Below, in pieces: positions 53,366 to 64,000 of a stretch of DNA of 64,000 bases; the first letter of the stretch is position 1, and every line of letters starts with the position of its first letter. A model generated the notes under the pieces. That model was not told the origin of the DNA, did no database searches, and saw only the letters and a program-made list of their open reading frames with translations. This DNA comes from Symbiodinium microadriaticum (taxonomy: Eukaryota; Sar; Dinophyceae; Suessiales; Symbiodiniaceae): assembly GCA_001939145.1 (NCBI GenBank), contig LSRX01000070.1:1206527-1270526 (forward strand), read 5' to 3'. Made by a program: the position numbers and the translations under genes.

Positions 53366-55961
53366 CAAATTCATTTCTCGTGGGCTTTGTACGTCTGCAA
53401 GGCCTTGATTGCATCTAGCACAAACCCTCAACCGAAAATAGAATCCAGGCCTTGACCAGGGACCCCGGAAACGCTAACGCCCCACATAGCTACAATCATA
53501 ATCGTCATCATCGTCAAAAATCAGATAATCGTACGATCATAAACATCAGAATCCTAATCATAAGAATAGTACCTATCACCCGAAATCCAGAAGGCCTTTG
53601 AAACTTTTTCGGGACTGTGGCCCACCTCGGCTACCTCCAGAGAAGCTTGCTGCCTCTCCAACTCCTGGCCACGAGGCTTCAGGCTTTTCTAAGGTTTTTC
53701 CATGAGGTGTGGTAGGGCTTTGTATAGGGTATAAGGGGTTTAGGGGTTGGAAGCTTCGGGGTGAAGATGTAGGGCGCGAGCCACACAATTAAGACAGGGT
53801 TTGCCAGAGCAAGAATCGACATGGAAACGGCTTGTACAAGGTTGAGGGTATCAATCGCAGGGCGAAGAGTCACAAAAGGGGTAAATGCCCAACATCACGG
53901 AACGAACGGCACTTTCATTGAGCCATGTAATGACCATGATGATTCCTCAAAACTGGAACAGCACTTGGCAACGAGCTTTGATGCCCACTATAGACTATGC
54001 CATTTCCGTGGATGAAGCACGCGGTGCACACATGCCCTGGCATTCACAAAGCACGGATTGCGGGCACTATTCCAAGCCAAGTGCGGGTACTGAAACAAGC
54101 AAGCATTTCGAATCCGCAGATCCGGCAGTCTCAAAAACTTCTTGTAAGGGCACTCAGTGCTTTGGTAGGACACTGCTTTCTGGAGCAGTAGTTTCAGTTT
54201 CGTGGATATCCAAGATTCTCTTTGGAGGTCCCGAGCCTTGTACATCCTGAGCCCTGAGCCCTGTAGGCCCCTCATCGCCCTGAGTCACCCTGAAGATCCT
54301 GCACGAATCACCCTAAACCCTAAACCCTAAGCAGACGAAACCTCGACAACTTCGGCGAGCTGAGCTTGGCCGTCTGCGCGAGTCGATGGCTCTTAATGGG
54401 GTTTAGGGTTTAGGGGGCAACCAAGGGTTCAGGGCTTTGCCTTCGGAGTTTCCATAGCCGTGAGCTCAAGTTTCAGATCGCTTAGAAGCTTTCTGAAAAG
54501 CTCCCAGAAGACAAGTAGCCCATCTACGAGGCTACCATCCCCATAGAACCACCTAGTATGGCAACGAACTGCAGAATATAGGAGCCTTACACATTACACC
54601 TATACTATTTCGGGGTTCCTGACTGCAATTATAATTTGATGGGCCCCAAGACCCTAAACTAATTAATAAGGCCCCTATGTTAGGTAGCTAGCTGGACCTC
54701 TGGGGGTTGAAAGGACAGGTCGTAAGGCGGCTGTGCTGTCAGATGCATGGGAGCGAGGGAGAGGTAAGAACAGCTCATGCAGGGGCCTTACCCAAAGGGT
54801 CCTAGGTACTGTTATGGGGCAGACTTCCCCCAAATCATAATAGCAACTCCTAATATAGAAACCCTACATTCTACTATATAGGTACTTTGGACCCTTTGGG
54901 TTAATAATTAGAAAAGGGTTTGGGGCTCCTTCATGGTCTAACTAGAATAAGGATAAGGAACTGCAAGGAATCATATTGAACATTTTTGAGGCTTCTGTAT
55001 TAAGTTGAGGGCGTAGGGCTCTGGAGGTTTCGGCGGATGTCCGTATCACCATGATCCTATCATCCAGAAGGTTTGGAGGGCCCTTTCTGATCAATGTGAC
55101 AGTCTAACCGACTATGTACTAACCAGTAATACCGTTCTGGTCTCGCCCTTTAGGAACATGGCCTGGATTTCCCGAGCCCTGCATGCTTTGTTTGTGCGAT
55201 TGTGTCATAGCAAATGACACGCCTGAATTCCGGGACAACCTTCCAAAGAGATCCCTCAACTAAGCACTCTACTATGCCGTAAACCGTAGTGATCCGCCCC
55301 TTTTCATGTCCGGTATATTCCCTTAGCATGGGATATTGAGTGATAGTGGGCTCTCTGCGCTCTAAAGCCCCCCCGGCCATCCACAGGCACCACGAGGCGC
55401 AGAGCATCCTCGAGACAGGCTTCGCCTTGCAGAGACCCCAAGAAAGCCCAAGAGAGCGCGCAATCCCTGAACTATCGTCGGGTTTAGGGGTCTTTCGGGT
55501 CTATATAAGTCTTCAAGGTTTCGACTCGCACACTCGCACAATGCAGGCACGCATTCGGGGTTTAGGGTTATAAAAGCTGAGTAGCTCTCGCAGATTTGAA
55601 GCTCTGCCCCAGAGGTTGCAGCACAAGCTGGCGAGACTCGGTGTCGGTTTGCTGCCAGGGCCTAGTTCGTTCCCTCAACTCGAAGCATTGCAATCTTTGC
55701 ATGCTTTCAACTGCCATGTGATTCTCAAATCTGCCCCAGTATAAACATCGAGCCACATCATCCGCAACCCTAAAAAAGGCCTCCGACACTTGCAAGAAAA
55801 TCTGCAACATCGACAAGCCACCCGATAACAATCACACAAGCCTGTCGGACTCCGCAGACACTTACACCGCTCAAACGCCAAAGCTTCAAAATGCCAACAA
55901 GACTAGACAACAAGACAAGACCATCACTTACAAACCTGCAAAGCACCAAAAAAAAGAACAC

Positions 55962-55985
55962 TAAAACCCTAAACCCTAAACCCAA
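55962..55985 (-). repeat. CCCTAAA telomere-like block
   Basis: Three contiguous units (accctaaaccctaaaccc). Confidence 0.8.
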
Positions 55986-56126
55986 GAAACCCTAAGCCGC
56001 CCTAAGCCAAATCCCGAAACTCGCACCGGGCCAGCCTAGCCGAAGCCGCTCTTCAGCCAAGTCCAGCTCGGCCTCCTGCAGATCAGCCCCGCAGTCCGTT
56101 TTTAAGGGCTCCCATAAGATATTGTA

Positions 56127-56458
56127 CATACATACATACATACATACCTACCTACCTACCTACCTACCTACCTACATACATACATACATACATACATACA
56201 TACATACATAACATACATACATACATACATACATACACACATACATACATACATACATACATCCATGCATCCATGCATGCATACATACATACATACGTAC
56301 GTACGTACGTACATACATACATACATACATACATACATACATACATACAATACATACATACATACATACATACATACATACATACATACATAAATACATA
56401 CATACATACATACATACATACATACGTACATACATACATACATACATACGTACATACA

Positions 56459-56494
<36 letters not shown>

Positions 56495-56558
56495 TATATA
56501 CATGTATATATGTATATATATATATATATACACATGCATATATCATTACATGTATACG

Positions 56559-56589
<31 letters not shown>

Positions 56590-56595
56590 ATACAT
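56127..56595. repeat. Large (CATA)n array with (CCTA)n, (TACG)n and (TA)n segments
   Basis: About 470 bases, mostly CATA, begin with a CCTA block (about 56147-56172). There is a short TACG block near 56294-56312, and the array ends in TA runs. It keeps several frames open on both strands (Met-Tyr-Val-Cys, Ile-His-Thr-Tyr), none of which is a gene. Confidence 0.97.
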
Positions 56596-58204
56596 ATAAT
56601 TACATATGTATAATTACAAAATTTTTTGATTATGAAAAGACAGATTTGAAGTCAGCTGAGCCTTTCTATTGTACCCGATGCAGAAATATGACTAAATAAT
56701 CGCTAGGACAGACTGCTAGTTGCAACTGGGCTCTGAAGCTATGCCGGCCTGTGGCCAGGAGAACTCATGAACCATAATTAGTGAATTAGACGTTGAGAGA
56801 CACACGGACAATACAAACTTTCATATTGTGACATATGGACACCACCCACACAACATGCATGGCAGGTGGTCCGGCGAAGGCGTGAACCAAAGACCCGCGC
56901 ACACACACACACAAACACACCAGTCAAACGATTTTCCGAGGAAATGCCTTTGGCTGGCAGCATCTTCTGCTCATGCGTCCCATTCCACACTCTGGAGTCC
57001 ATCATTTCCAAGGGTTCATAGCCAATCCCGCCGGCGCCTAAGCTAGATGAAGGGGATGAAGGGGATCAAGGCTTAAGGGGAGGTCCTCCGATGGACTCCA
57101 GGCCCCCAAGTGGAGGGGACCGCCAGGCTGTACAGATTTGTACATGTAGGGGTTGTTCTGTCTCTATATCAGAGTCTGTGCCGGGGGGCCGGCAAGAGGC
57201 TTTCTGTGTGAGGAGTGCAAAAGAAGTCACTTGAATATAAGCATATCTTTTTATGGAGCCTTCATAACTTAGGCTATGTTCTAAACTAAACATATTGAGG
57301 AAACCTATGAGCAGTAATGCTTGTCCAGTTATTCAGGCTTCTAGAATACTTCAGAACAACCCACATGCGAAGGGAGAGCTGGAAACTGGCATGGCTGTGC
57401 GCCACTTCCGAAAGAAAGGCAGCGGTCGCACGCTTCCCGTCCCGAAGCACCATGGCCCCCCACCCCCCCTTGCTCGAAGGCATGTGTGATGACATTTTGT
57501 ATACTGTATCTTGCATACGTCCATGCACGGGGCGTGGCTCTACTTGCGTATAAGTGTATACCTGCGGGGGTGCAGCTGTTGGGTCCAGGGCGCTCGCAAC
57601 CCGTTGCACATGCAAGTGCTTCACTCGATCATGGCTTCAAGCTCTTTCTCCGAGAGCGCTGTTGGCGGAACACCTGCGATACACAGGGGATGGACCCGAC
57701 GATCCCATGGCTGTAATTACTAGTGTGCATTGCTACTAGTATGTGGACTTTGCGCTCTGGCTGCAAATGCTGAGGCTTACAATAAAGTTCGCGAGGGCCA
57801 CATCCTTCATGTCAGCTCAGAACGTCTTAGAAGATCTGCTTGCGAATAAACTTCTCAATGGCTACATGGCTACAGTACTTGGGACTGCCAGCCTATAGGA
57901 TCCGGATCCTCAATCCGGCAGTGCGCCTTGCTGTGCGGTAGCCGTCGCGGAGAGACCCACAGCCGAGGCTGTAGCCACATCAGATCCTGGCCAAAGCCGC
58001 TGTGCACCCGGCTTCGGTGGTGGCGTGATGCTGCCAAGTTATTTGCTCACTGCTTGCATCACCTATCGCGTCGCGACTCGAATCATCTGCCGTTTTCTGC
58101 ATATGACACATGCATGAATGTACTCGGCAAGCCCATACTTCGTCTGCATGTGCTGTAGATAGGATCTAGTTGAAGCTGCATCATATACCCATATAATATT
58201 AAAA

Positions 58205-58377
58205 GATAACAAACTAATAATAATAATAATAATAATAACAGTAATCATAATAACAATAATAACAATAATAACAATACAGACAATAAGCAGAAGAAGAAGC
58301 AGGCAACAAATAAGAAGAGTAAGAATAATAATAAGAATAATAATAAGAAGAGGAATTATAGGGAGAGAGAGAGAGAG
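58205..58377. repeat. (AAT)n/(AAG)n array then (GA)n
   Basis: Repeated ataataata, aacaataat and aagaataat units are followed by a GA run (gagagagagagag). Confidence 0.9.
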
Positions 58378-60722
58378 GGGTTGGGGACTTGCGGCGAACT
58401 TGATGAGCAGCGTTTCCAAGCGTTCGCGAGCATCGTCGTGCGCGAAGCAAACTCATTACTCCACACAAAGGACAGGCGTTCGGGCTCGGGGCACCCACTG
58501 TATCATGAAGGTTCCTGCGTCATGAAGAACCCAGCAGGTGATTGATGACAAACCATGAGATAGTCAGAGGAAGCAACTCGTGGTGACCGGACGAACCATA
58601 AACTGAGTCATGCACAGGCCTCACAACGACGCTGTCGAGATTCACGGTATTCGGTTTAAGGACATTAGTGTTTGCTCGGGCCAGCGAACTGCATTCATTT
58701 ACAAACAAACTACAGATAATCCATCAAAAGCATCAGGATCGAATGCATCATTTGCGCCTCGAACGTTGACCTATATAGTCACAGACATTGCAACATGGCA
58801 GGGGGATCTGACCTTCGAGGAATGCTTTGGCATCCGCAGCAGTGACGGTGCTGGTGACCTGAAGCAAGACAAGATGTGCTAGGTTCTCAAGTTCTTGCCG
58901 GTCCATGCCCCGAGTTTCTAAGTCTCATGTTGGGGAAGAAGGGTTTCCGGCTGCATGGCCAGTGATTTTGTGCATCAGCTACTTGCAGCAAGTTGCCAGT
59001 CACTTATCTTCACACACCACAAGCCCCTCTCCCCCCCTCCATTGCCCTGGAAGCTTCGGCGGGTGTCGCCCAACCCCCTCCAGCCTTCAATTTACTGAGG
59101 CCAGTGTCTCGAGACAGGGCAGGGGGCTCCCAGAACCTTATGCCTGCTACAATGCGCTACACTCAACCTTAAACCCTATAGCCGCTGGCCCTAAACCCCG
59201 ATACCCTAAAGCCCCACGCTGGCGACGTGTATGGCAACTCTGAGTCGCGGGCCACCTCGGTGTCGGTGATCAACCCAAGCCCTCCATCCTTCCAAGAGCT
59301 TCGAGGATTTTGGGGTTTTGGGCTCAAAGGCCCAGAGGTTTAAGGTTAGGGGTTGATAGGGATGCTTGTGGGACACAAGGTTGTTGAGGGTGCCTTTTTG
59401 CCTCCCGCCTGGCAGGGGCGAACCTACGAAGCAGGGGAAGGGGGTTTGGGCTCTCGCAACTCGGACAATGCAGGCCAATCTGTGCCATGATGCTCACCTG
59501 CCTCAGCCTCCAAATCGGGTATAAGGCGTCGGGAGGATTTGTGTTTGTAAGGGCTTAAGTTCGGGATTCGAGTTGTCAGCGCCATTTGTGGGACTTGGAG
59601 GCCATAGTCCTAAAATATTATTATCCTATTGCTTTGGGGCTTTTGGGGTTTTAAGGCTCTTCGAAGCTGGGTCTCCAGATTTAAAGTTTCGGCGTGCTCA
59701 CAGTAAGGATCATGCTCTCTAATATTGATGTTGCTTTTCTGTGGAGGGCTGGTCTTTTCTGAAACTCCCATGCTGTTCGTTGCACGACTTCATCACGGAT
59801 CTCGTGTCGTGGACCTCTTAGCGGTGACACTGATGATTATGATCTCGAAGCTGCGTGTTGACAGAAGACGCCGCCGTTTGATAGAGTCCATCCTCTGTCT
59901 TGACAGGTTCGGCTAGTTCTGTCTCGATCGTCAATCTCTGGAGTCGCCAAAGCTCCACTATCATAGACCTTGAACCCTGCGTAGCAACTTGCCATCCTCA
60001 CAGCAAGGCAAAAGCCCAACGCTTCGAACGACTGAGCTGTTAGCGGGTTGTGTGGGGCCTTAGTCGTCTCTGGCACGGGACGAAATGAAGAGAGACAGCT
60101 TAAATGCAAGTTACCGCAATCGCAAGAAAGTCATGTCCTTCGCCATGTCTCCGTACTATGCTGATTCACCTTAAGCTTAAACTTCTATGTGCATTCTGAT
60201 TGCTTTAAAGGGGAACCCAGTTCAGGGGTGTTTTGGAAGCTCCTACCTTCACGACTCGCTCCCACAGCAGGGCCAGCCGCTTCGTCATCCGCAAGCGCAC
60301 CTTCCGCGCAAACCTGTTCGGAATCGGTTCAGTTTGGGGTTTCAAGCTTCGGGGGCTGCGGAGATTGGGGATGTATGGGCCTTAAGATATTTAAGTCTCC
60401 TACATCCTCAACCCTGGGCTCAACCAGTAGCATGTTCAGGGTAAGGGGAGCTTGTTCCTTCGGTCCCCAGAGATAGACTAGGAGTCTTTGCAACTCTCCT
60501 GTCGGCTTTGCACCATTCTGTTGAGGTTTGCAGTCTTATAGGATGTTTCCGGCGGCATCTGTTTAGCCTCCTCCAAACCCCACTGCAAGTACACACTCGG
60601 AGACCGGTGCGAGATAAGTGTTGAAAGCATGCTGCCACTTCTTCTCCTCACCTGCGATACCTTGTATATCTGCGGTGCCTTAGTGCCTGTCGTCGTCCTC
60701 CCCCTCGCCGTCGTCGTCATCT

Positions 60723-60830
60723 CCACTCCTCATCCACTAGCTGGCACGTCGGCCCCAGGTGCAATGAGGGCGAGGATATCCCCACTCCTCATCCACCAGG
60801 CACGACGGCCCTAGGTGCAAAGAGCCCGGA
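60723..60830. repeat. 59-bp imperfect tandem duplication
   Basis: ccactcctcatccac occurs at 60723 and 60782. The following bases also match (cacgtcggccccaggtgcaa against cacgacggccctaggtgcaa). Confidence 0.8.
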
Positions 60831-61939
60831 GAGGTTTTCGTTGACCACCTCCCCCCCGGGCGCCTCGGTGGGCCCCTGCCCTTTGCCTCCAGAGACCTTC
60901 GGCTTAGCATCCAAGGGGTTTTTGCACACTACAGACGCTGTTTTGCGTCCCTGGCAGCAGAGATCTGCCAAGGAAGGGTTCTCGGAGCTACCCTGAATCG
61001 GAGATCTCCCAACCCCAAGACCCCCAAAAAACCCAGACCCCGAATTGCTCCCTGAGGCCAGAACTCGTTGTAGCTCGCTGCTTCACCCTCACCTGAAGCG
61101 GTAAGGGATCAAGGTCCTTGCCTGGAAGGGGGGTTCAGAAATCAGGGCTAGGCGGCTAGGCTCCACGGGGCTTCAGACTTCAAAGATGGGTTCGTTTCTT
61201 TGCTTCAGGCCTCGAGGGCCTCATGAGGGCTCGGCGCTCATGCCACGTGAGGTCCGGTTCAACGACTTATGACTCACAGAGGATGTGCGTCACAAATCCT
61301 CTCGTTCACGACCGCGCTTCGTCGCGACTTTGACACAACAGTGTCTAGCTGTCTAGCCTCAAGCTAGCACCATCGCACAGCAGACAGCAGCGTGTGTAAG
61401 AACAGTATTATACCGGGAGCGCGTAGGGAGCTTCTGAGCCTCTCACGCACACACCCACGCCTGAGGGTGGCCATGCAGCTGAGAGCCTCCGCAAAGACAA
61501 ACGGGTCCATGCTTGGAATCGGACCTTTAGGGGTTTAGCGCTTGAGGGTTTTGGGGGTACTGTTAAGGTTTCGGCGTGACAGTCGGACAGGTTTCGCGAC
61601 TTTGGGGTTGAAGGCTGAGAAGCGAAGTCCAGCGCGGATACTCCAACAAATCTCGTCTCGGGGCACAGCCCCTGAGCAACCGAGTGCGGGCGACGATGCT
61701 AATAACGACCTCTGACTGACTGGCCAGGAGTCGCTGGGAGGCAGTCGCAAACAGAAAGGACTTGAAAGGAGTGAAGCTGCCGTGTGTATCAGGGTGCAAT
61801 CCTTTCTTAGGAATATTGGGCTTCATTCTTGGACGCCAGCCTGCTCTACAAATCATTGCCGGCTATCGCTATTGGGGTTTCAAGCCCAGGAATCCCAATA
61901 TGGACCGTGATATTGTGGGAGTCGTGCTCGTAGTAGGGA

Positions 61940-62026
61940 TGGCAGGAGAAGTCGTCGTCGTCGTAGTGGTACAGTAATGGTAGTGCCATTGGCGGTGGCA
62001 CTGGCAGGTGGAGGTGGTAGTGTTTG

Positions 62027-62064
<38 letters not shown>

Positions 62065-62235
62065 CGTAGTAGTCGTAGTAGTCGTAGCCGTCGTCGTAGT
62101 AGTAGCAGAAGCAGAAGCAGTAGCAGTAGTAGCGGTAGTAGTGATAGTAGTAGTCGTTGTCCTATGGTGGTGGTGGGCAGTGTAGTGGCAGTTGTGGTGG
62201 TAGTACTAGCAGTAGTAGCAGCAGTAGTAAACAGC
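61940..62235. repeat. (GTA/GTC/GTG)n trinucleotide array
   Basis: Nearly 300 bases are dominated by gta, gtc and gtg triplets and their shifted forms (agtagtagt, agcagaagc). Ser-, Val- and Leu-rich frames on both strands are repeat translations. Confidence 0.93.
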
Positions 62236-64000
62236 AGAAGTAGGAGAGCCTTTACTAGAAGGACCCCTACATAAGAGATGCCTACCTCCAAGAACCGGCC
62301 AACCAAGCCTTGCCGTGGAACTCTTCGCCCTCTTCAGCAAAGCGAAGGATGACGTCACACATCTGCCTTAGGGCGCTGAGCTTGATACTTTTGCAACGAC
62401 TCTGGAGCCCCCTCTTTTTCGCACCCCCCATGAACCCGAAAAGCTGATGAGCCCCAGGAGCTCCAGGTTGCACAGGGCTTCCTGCACTATGCTCCTTCAT
62501 CCGCGCTTGAGGGTATAGGACAGAATCGAGGACATGTGGCATCTAACTCAGGAGAAGCTTTTTTCTCAGAGGGGCCGGGGAGGTGGTTGAAGAGCTTTGC
62601 GTTTCGAGGCTCGCCCCTGGAAAGCAAAACGCTTTGCCCTGCAAGGTGCACCCTCCCTTTGCGGCAGAGTCTCTCGATCGCGGGACCCACCACATCCTGT
62701 CAGAAGTTCATGGCATCGTTGAGTGTGCCTCGCCTACTAAGCACACGATCGCAAGACATGGGGCCAGCCTTTCTTAACATTGTCTTACAGTAACGAATAA
62801 AGCCGTGATTACCATGGCTTCTTCTTGGAGATGGCAAGCATGCATGTTTTGAATGCTGCTTCCCGAAGCCCCAGCTAGAAGCCCAATGACCGATGCCAAC
62901 ATTACACCTGATCTCAAACTGAAACCAGAAGCCAAAAACATACCGAACCCCCAAAGAACGGAAGAACCCTTTATCTTAAACCCAATCTACATGTTAAAAC
63001 CCCTTTTGCAACAGGCTTTCCACTTCCCCCGGAGTTAAAAGCCCCTAAACTTTAAACCCTGGGATAGAAAAAGCCAAGCGACCGCACCGCCGGTGCGTCG
63101 CTCGCTCAGCCATCTTTCGAAATCCCTCTCGGGATGGACGGACCCAATGTGGACCTGTTCGGGTATATGATTTGATATGGTATGGTATAGCATAACACAT
63201 AAAAAAAACAAATGACATAATTAATGGAACATAATCAAACAAGTAAGATGATAAGGCAAGTCATACTACAAAGCTAGCATAATTTAGCCTAATTTGCAAA
63301 AAAAAAACCATCGGATGTAACAAACAAATTCAAAACGCCTTTCGGAGGCTTTCGCCCTGGCTTTTTTCAGCTTCGGGGGCCCTGAGAGCTCCCCCAGAGC
63401 TTCAGCGCTCCAGGGGCCCCAGGGTGGAAGGTTATGGTCATATTCCGGGCCCCAAGAATGCAGAAGCCTGAATTAATTGGAATAGGGTTTTGGGGTATAC
63501 TATTTTACTGTAAATATAATAAGCAGCCTCCCCCCGAAAAAAAATACTAGAGGTAATTCTCAAGGCCCCTACACTATATGCCCCTATCTTATATGCACGG
63601 TGTTTAACGGTTTTAAGACTCAAGGTTTGGGTTTGAAACGCTACAGTACGCTCGTAGTCTCAGGGTTCAGGGCCGGGTTCGGGTTCATGCACAGGGGCTG
63701 AGGGCTGGCTCTACGATTTTCGCAGGTTTGCAGCGTTCGGCAGTGTAGGATCGGCGAGGAGTACTGTGCCGATGCTTGCTAGAGAAGTGTCGGCTGGGTC
63801 TGAATGTGGGGCTGGGCATTCCCAGCTACAGAAATACTTGCAGTCCTCCCTGTGCCTCCTATCACACAAGACATGGATGTTCCAAAAAGGTGTCTCCCAG
63901 AACTAATTCAACAAGTCACGATGCTGATGGTGCTTACAGTATGCTTGCAAAAGCAACGGTAAGACTTCTACCAGTAAAGTGTATGAATTGTATGACGCGG

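Larger units (their letters stand above)
51547..56126. other. Non-coding stretch
   Basis: The promoter of the membrane protein gene should lie near the left end; nothing specific is recognisable. A microsatellite lies at 53215-53365. Telomere-like blocks lie near 51611-51626, 54311-54331, 54399-54415, 55553-55570 and 55962-55985. No protein family is seen in any frame. Confidence 0.55.
56596..64000. other. Non-coding stretch to the window end
   Basis: No recognisable gene on either strand. It holds a (TAA)-type AT-rich array at 58205-58345 with a short (GA)n near 58363-58377. A 59-bp imperfect tandem duplication lies at 60723-60830 and a GTA/GTC trinucleotide array at about 61940-62235. There are also scattered single TTTAGGG-like motifs. 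Open frames here are under about 150 codons and show no motif. Confidence 0.55.

Noticed and set aside
56164..56599. Several overlapping open frames of 108-143 codons rich in Met-Tyr-Val-Cys or Ile-His-Thr-Tyr
   Set aside because: They are translations of the CATA array. The same holds at 2089-2348, 8872-9306, 46721-47552 and 47697-48184.
1..64000. Search by eye for dinoflagellate spliced-leader relics and tRNA genes
   Set aside because: No convincing match to the spliced-leader sequence was noticed; ttttgggctcaaag near 59311 is only a partial chance match. No cloverleaf was seen. A computed search could still find weak ones.

Overview
The window looks like nuclear DNA of a dinoflagellate, probably Symbiodiniaceae-like. 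The evidence is sparse genes in long non-coding stretches, many short interspersed blocks of the TTTAGGG/CCCTAAA telomere-type motif, very many di-, tri- and tetranucleotide arrays, and an intron with a GA-AG border. It also holds protein families that I associate with alveolates: a secreted astacin with accessory domains, and a multi-pass membrane protein with SHSW and FLDQVCINQ motifs. No bacterial operon, rRNA, tRNA, CRISPR array or recognisable dinoflagellate spliced-leader relic was seen on reading. One undetermined base lies at 46973.

Layout. 1-10410 is non-coding DNA with microsatellites and telomere-like blocks. 10411-13670 (minus strand) is a two-exon astacin metalloprotease gene with a threonine tract of about 167 residues. 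13671-20767 is non-coding. About 20857-35543 (plus strand) is a non-LTR retrotransposon of about 14.7 kb, set inside a (TAGG)n microsatellite. 37758-39069 (minus) holds a small unknown protein and a tail-anchored protein, possibly exons of one gene. 49913-51546 (minus) is a multi-pass membrane protein gene split by one frame change. The remainder, including 51547-64000, is repeat-rich intergenic DNA in which I recognise no gene.

The retrotransposon is the outstanding feature. ORF1 is gag-like with a probable coiled coil. It is followed by a very long coding region (22237-31056) that I read as one ancestral open frame, now broken by a +1 change near 24300 and a compensating -1 change near 28425. 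This region carries four diverged copies of a module of about 325 residues that I do not recognise, separated by acidic or proline-rich linkers and hydrophobic segments. It ends in a complete RNase H domain. The last ORF overlaps it by the tetranucleotide ATGA and encodes AP-type endonuclease, reverse transcriptase and C-terminal zinc fingers. RNase H upstream of the endonuclease-RT protein, the fourfold module, the predicted membrane segments and the microsatellite insertion site are together unlike the textbook LINE plan. This is my candidate for an undescribed system.
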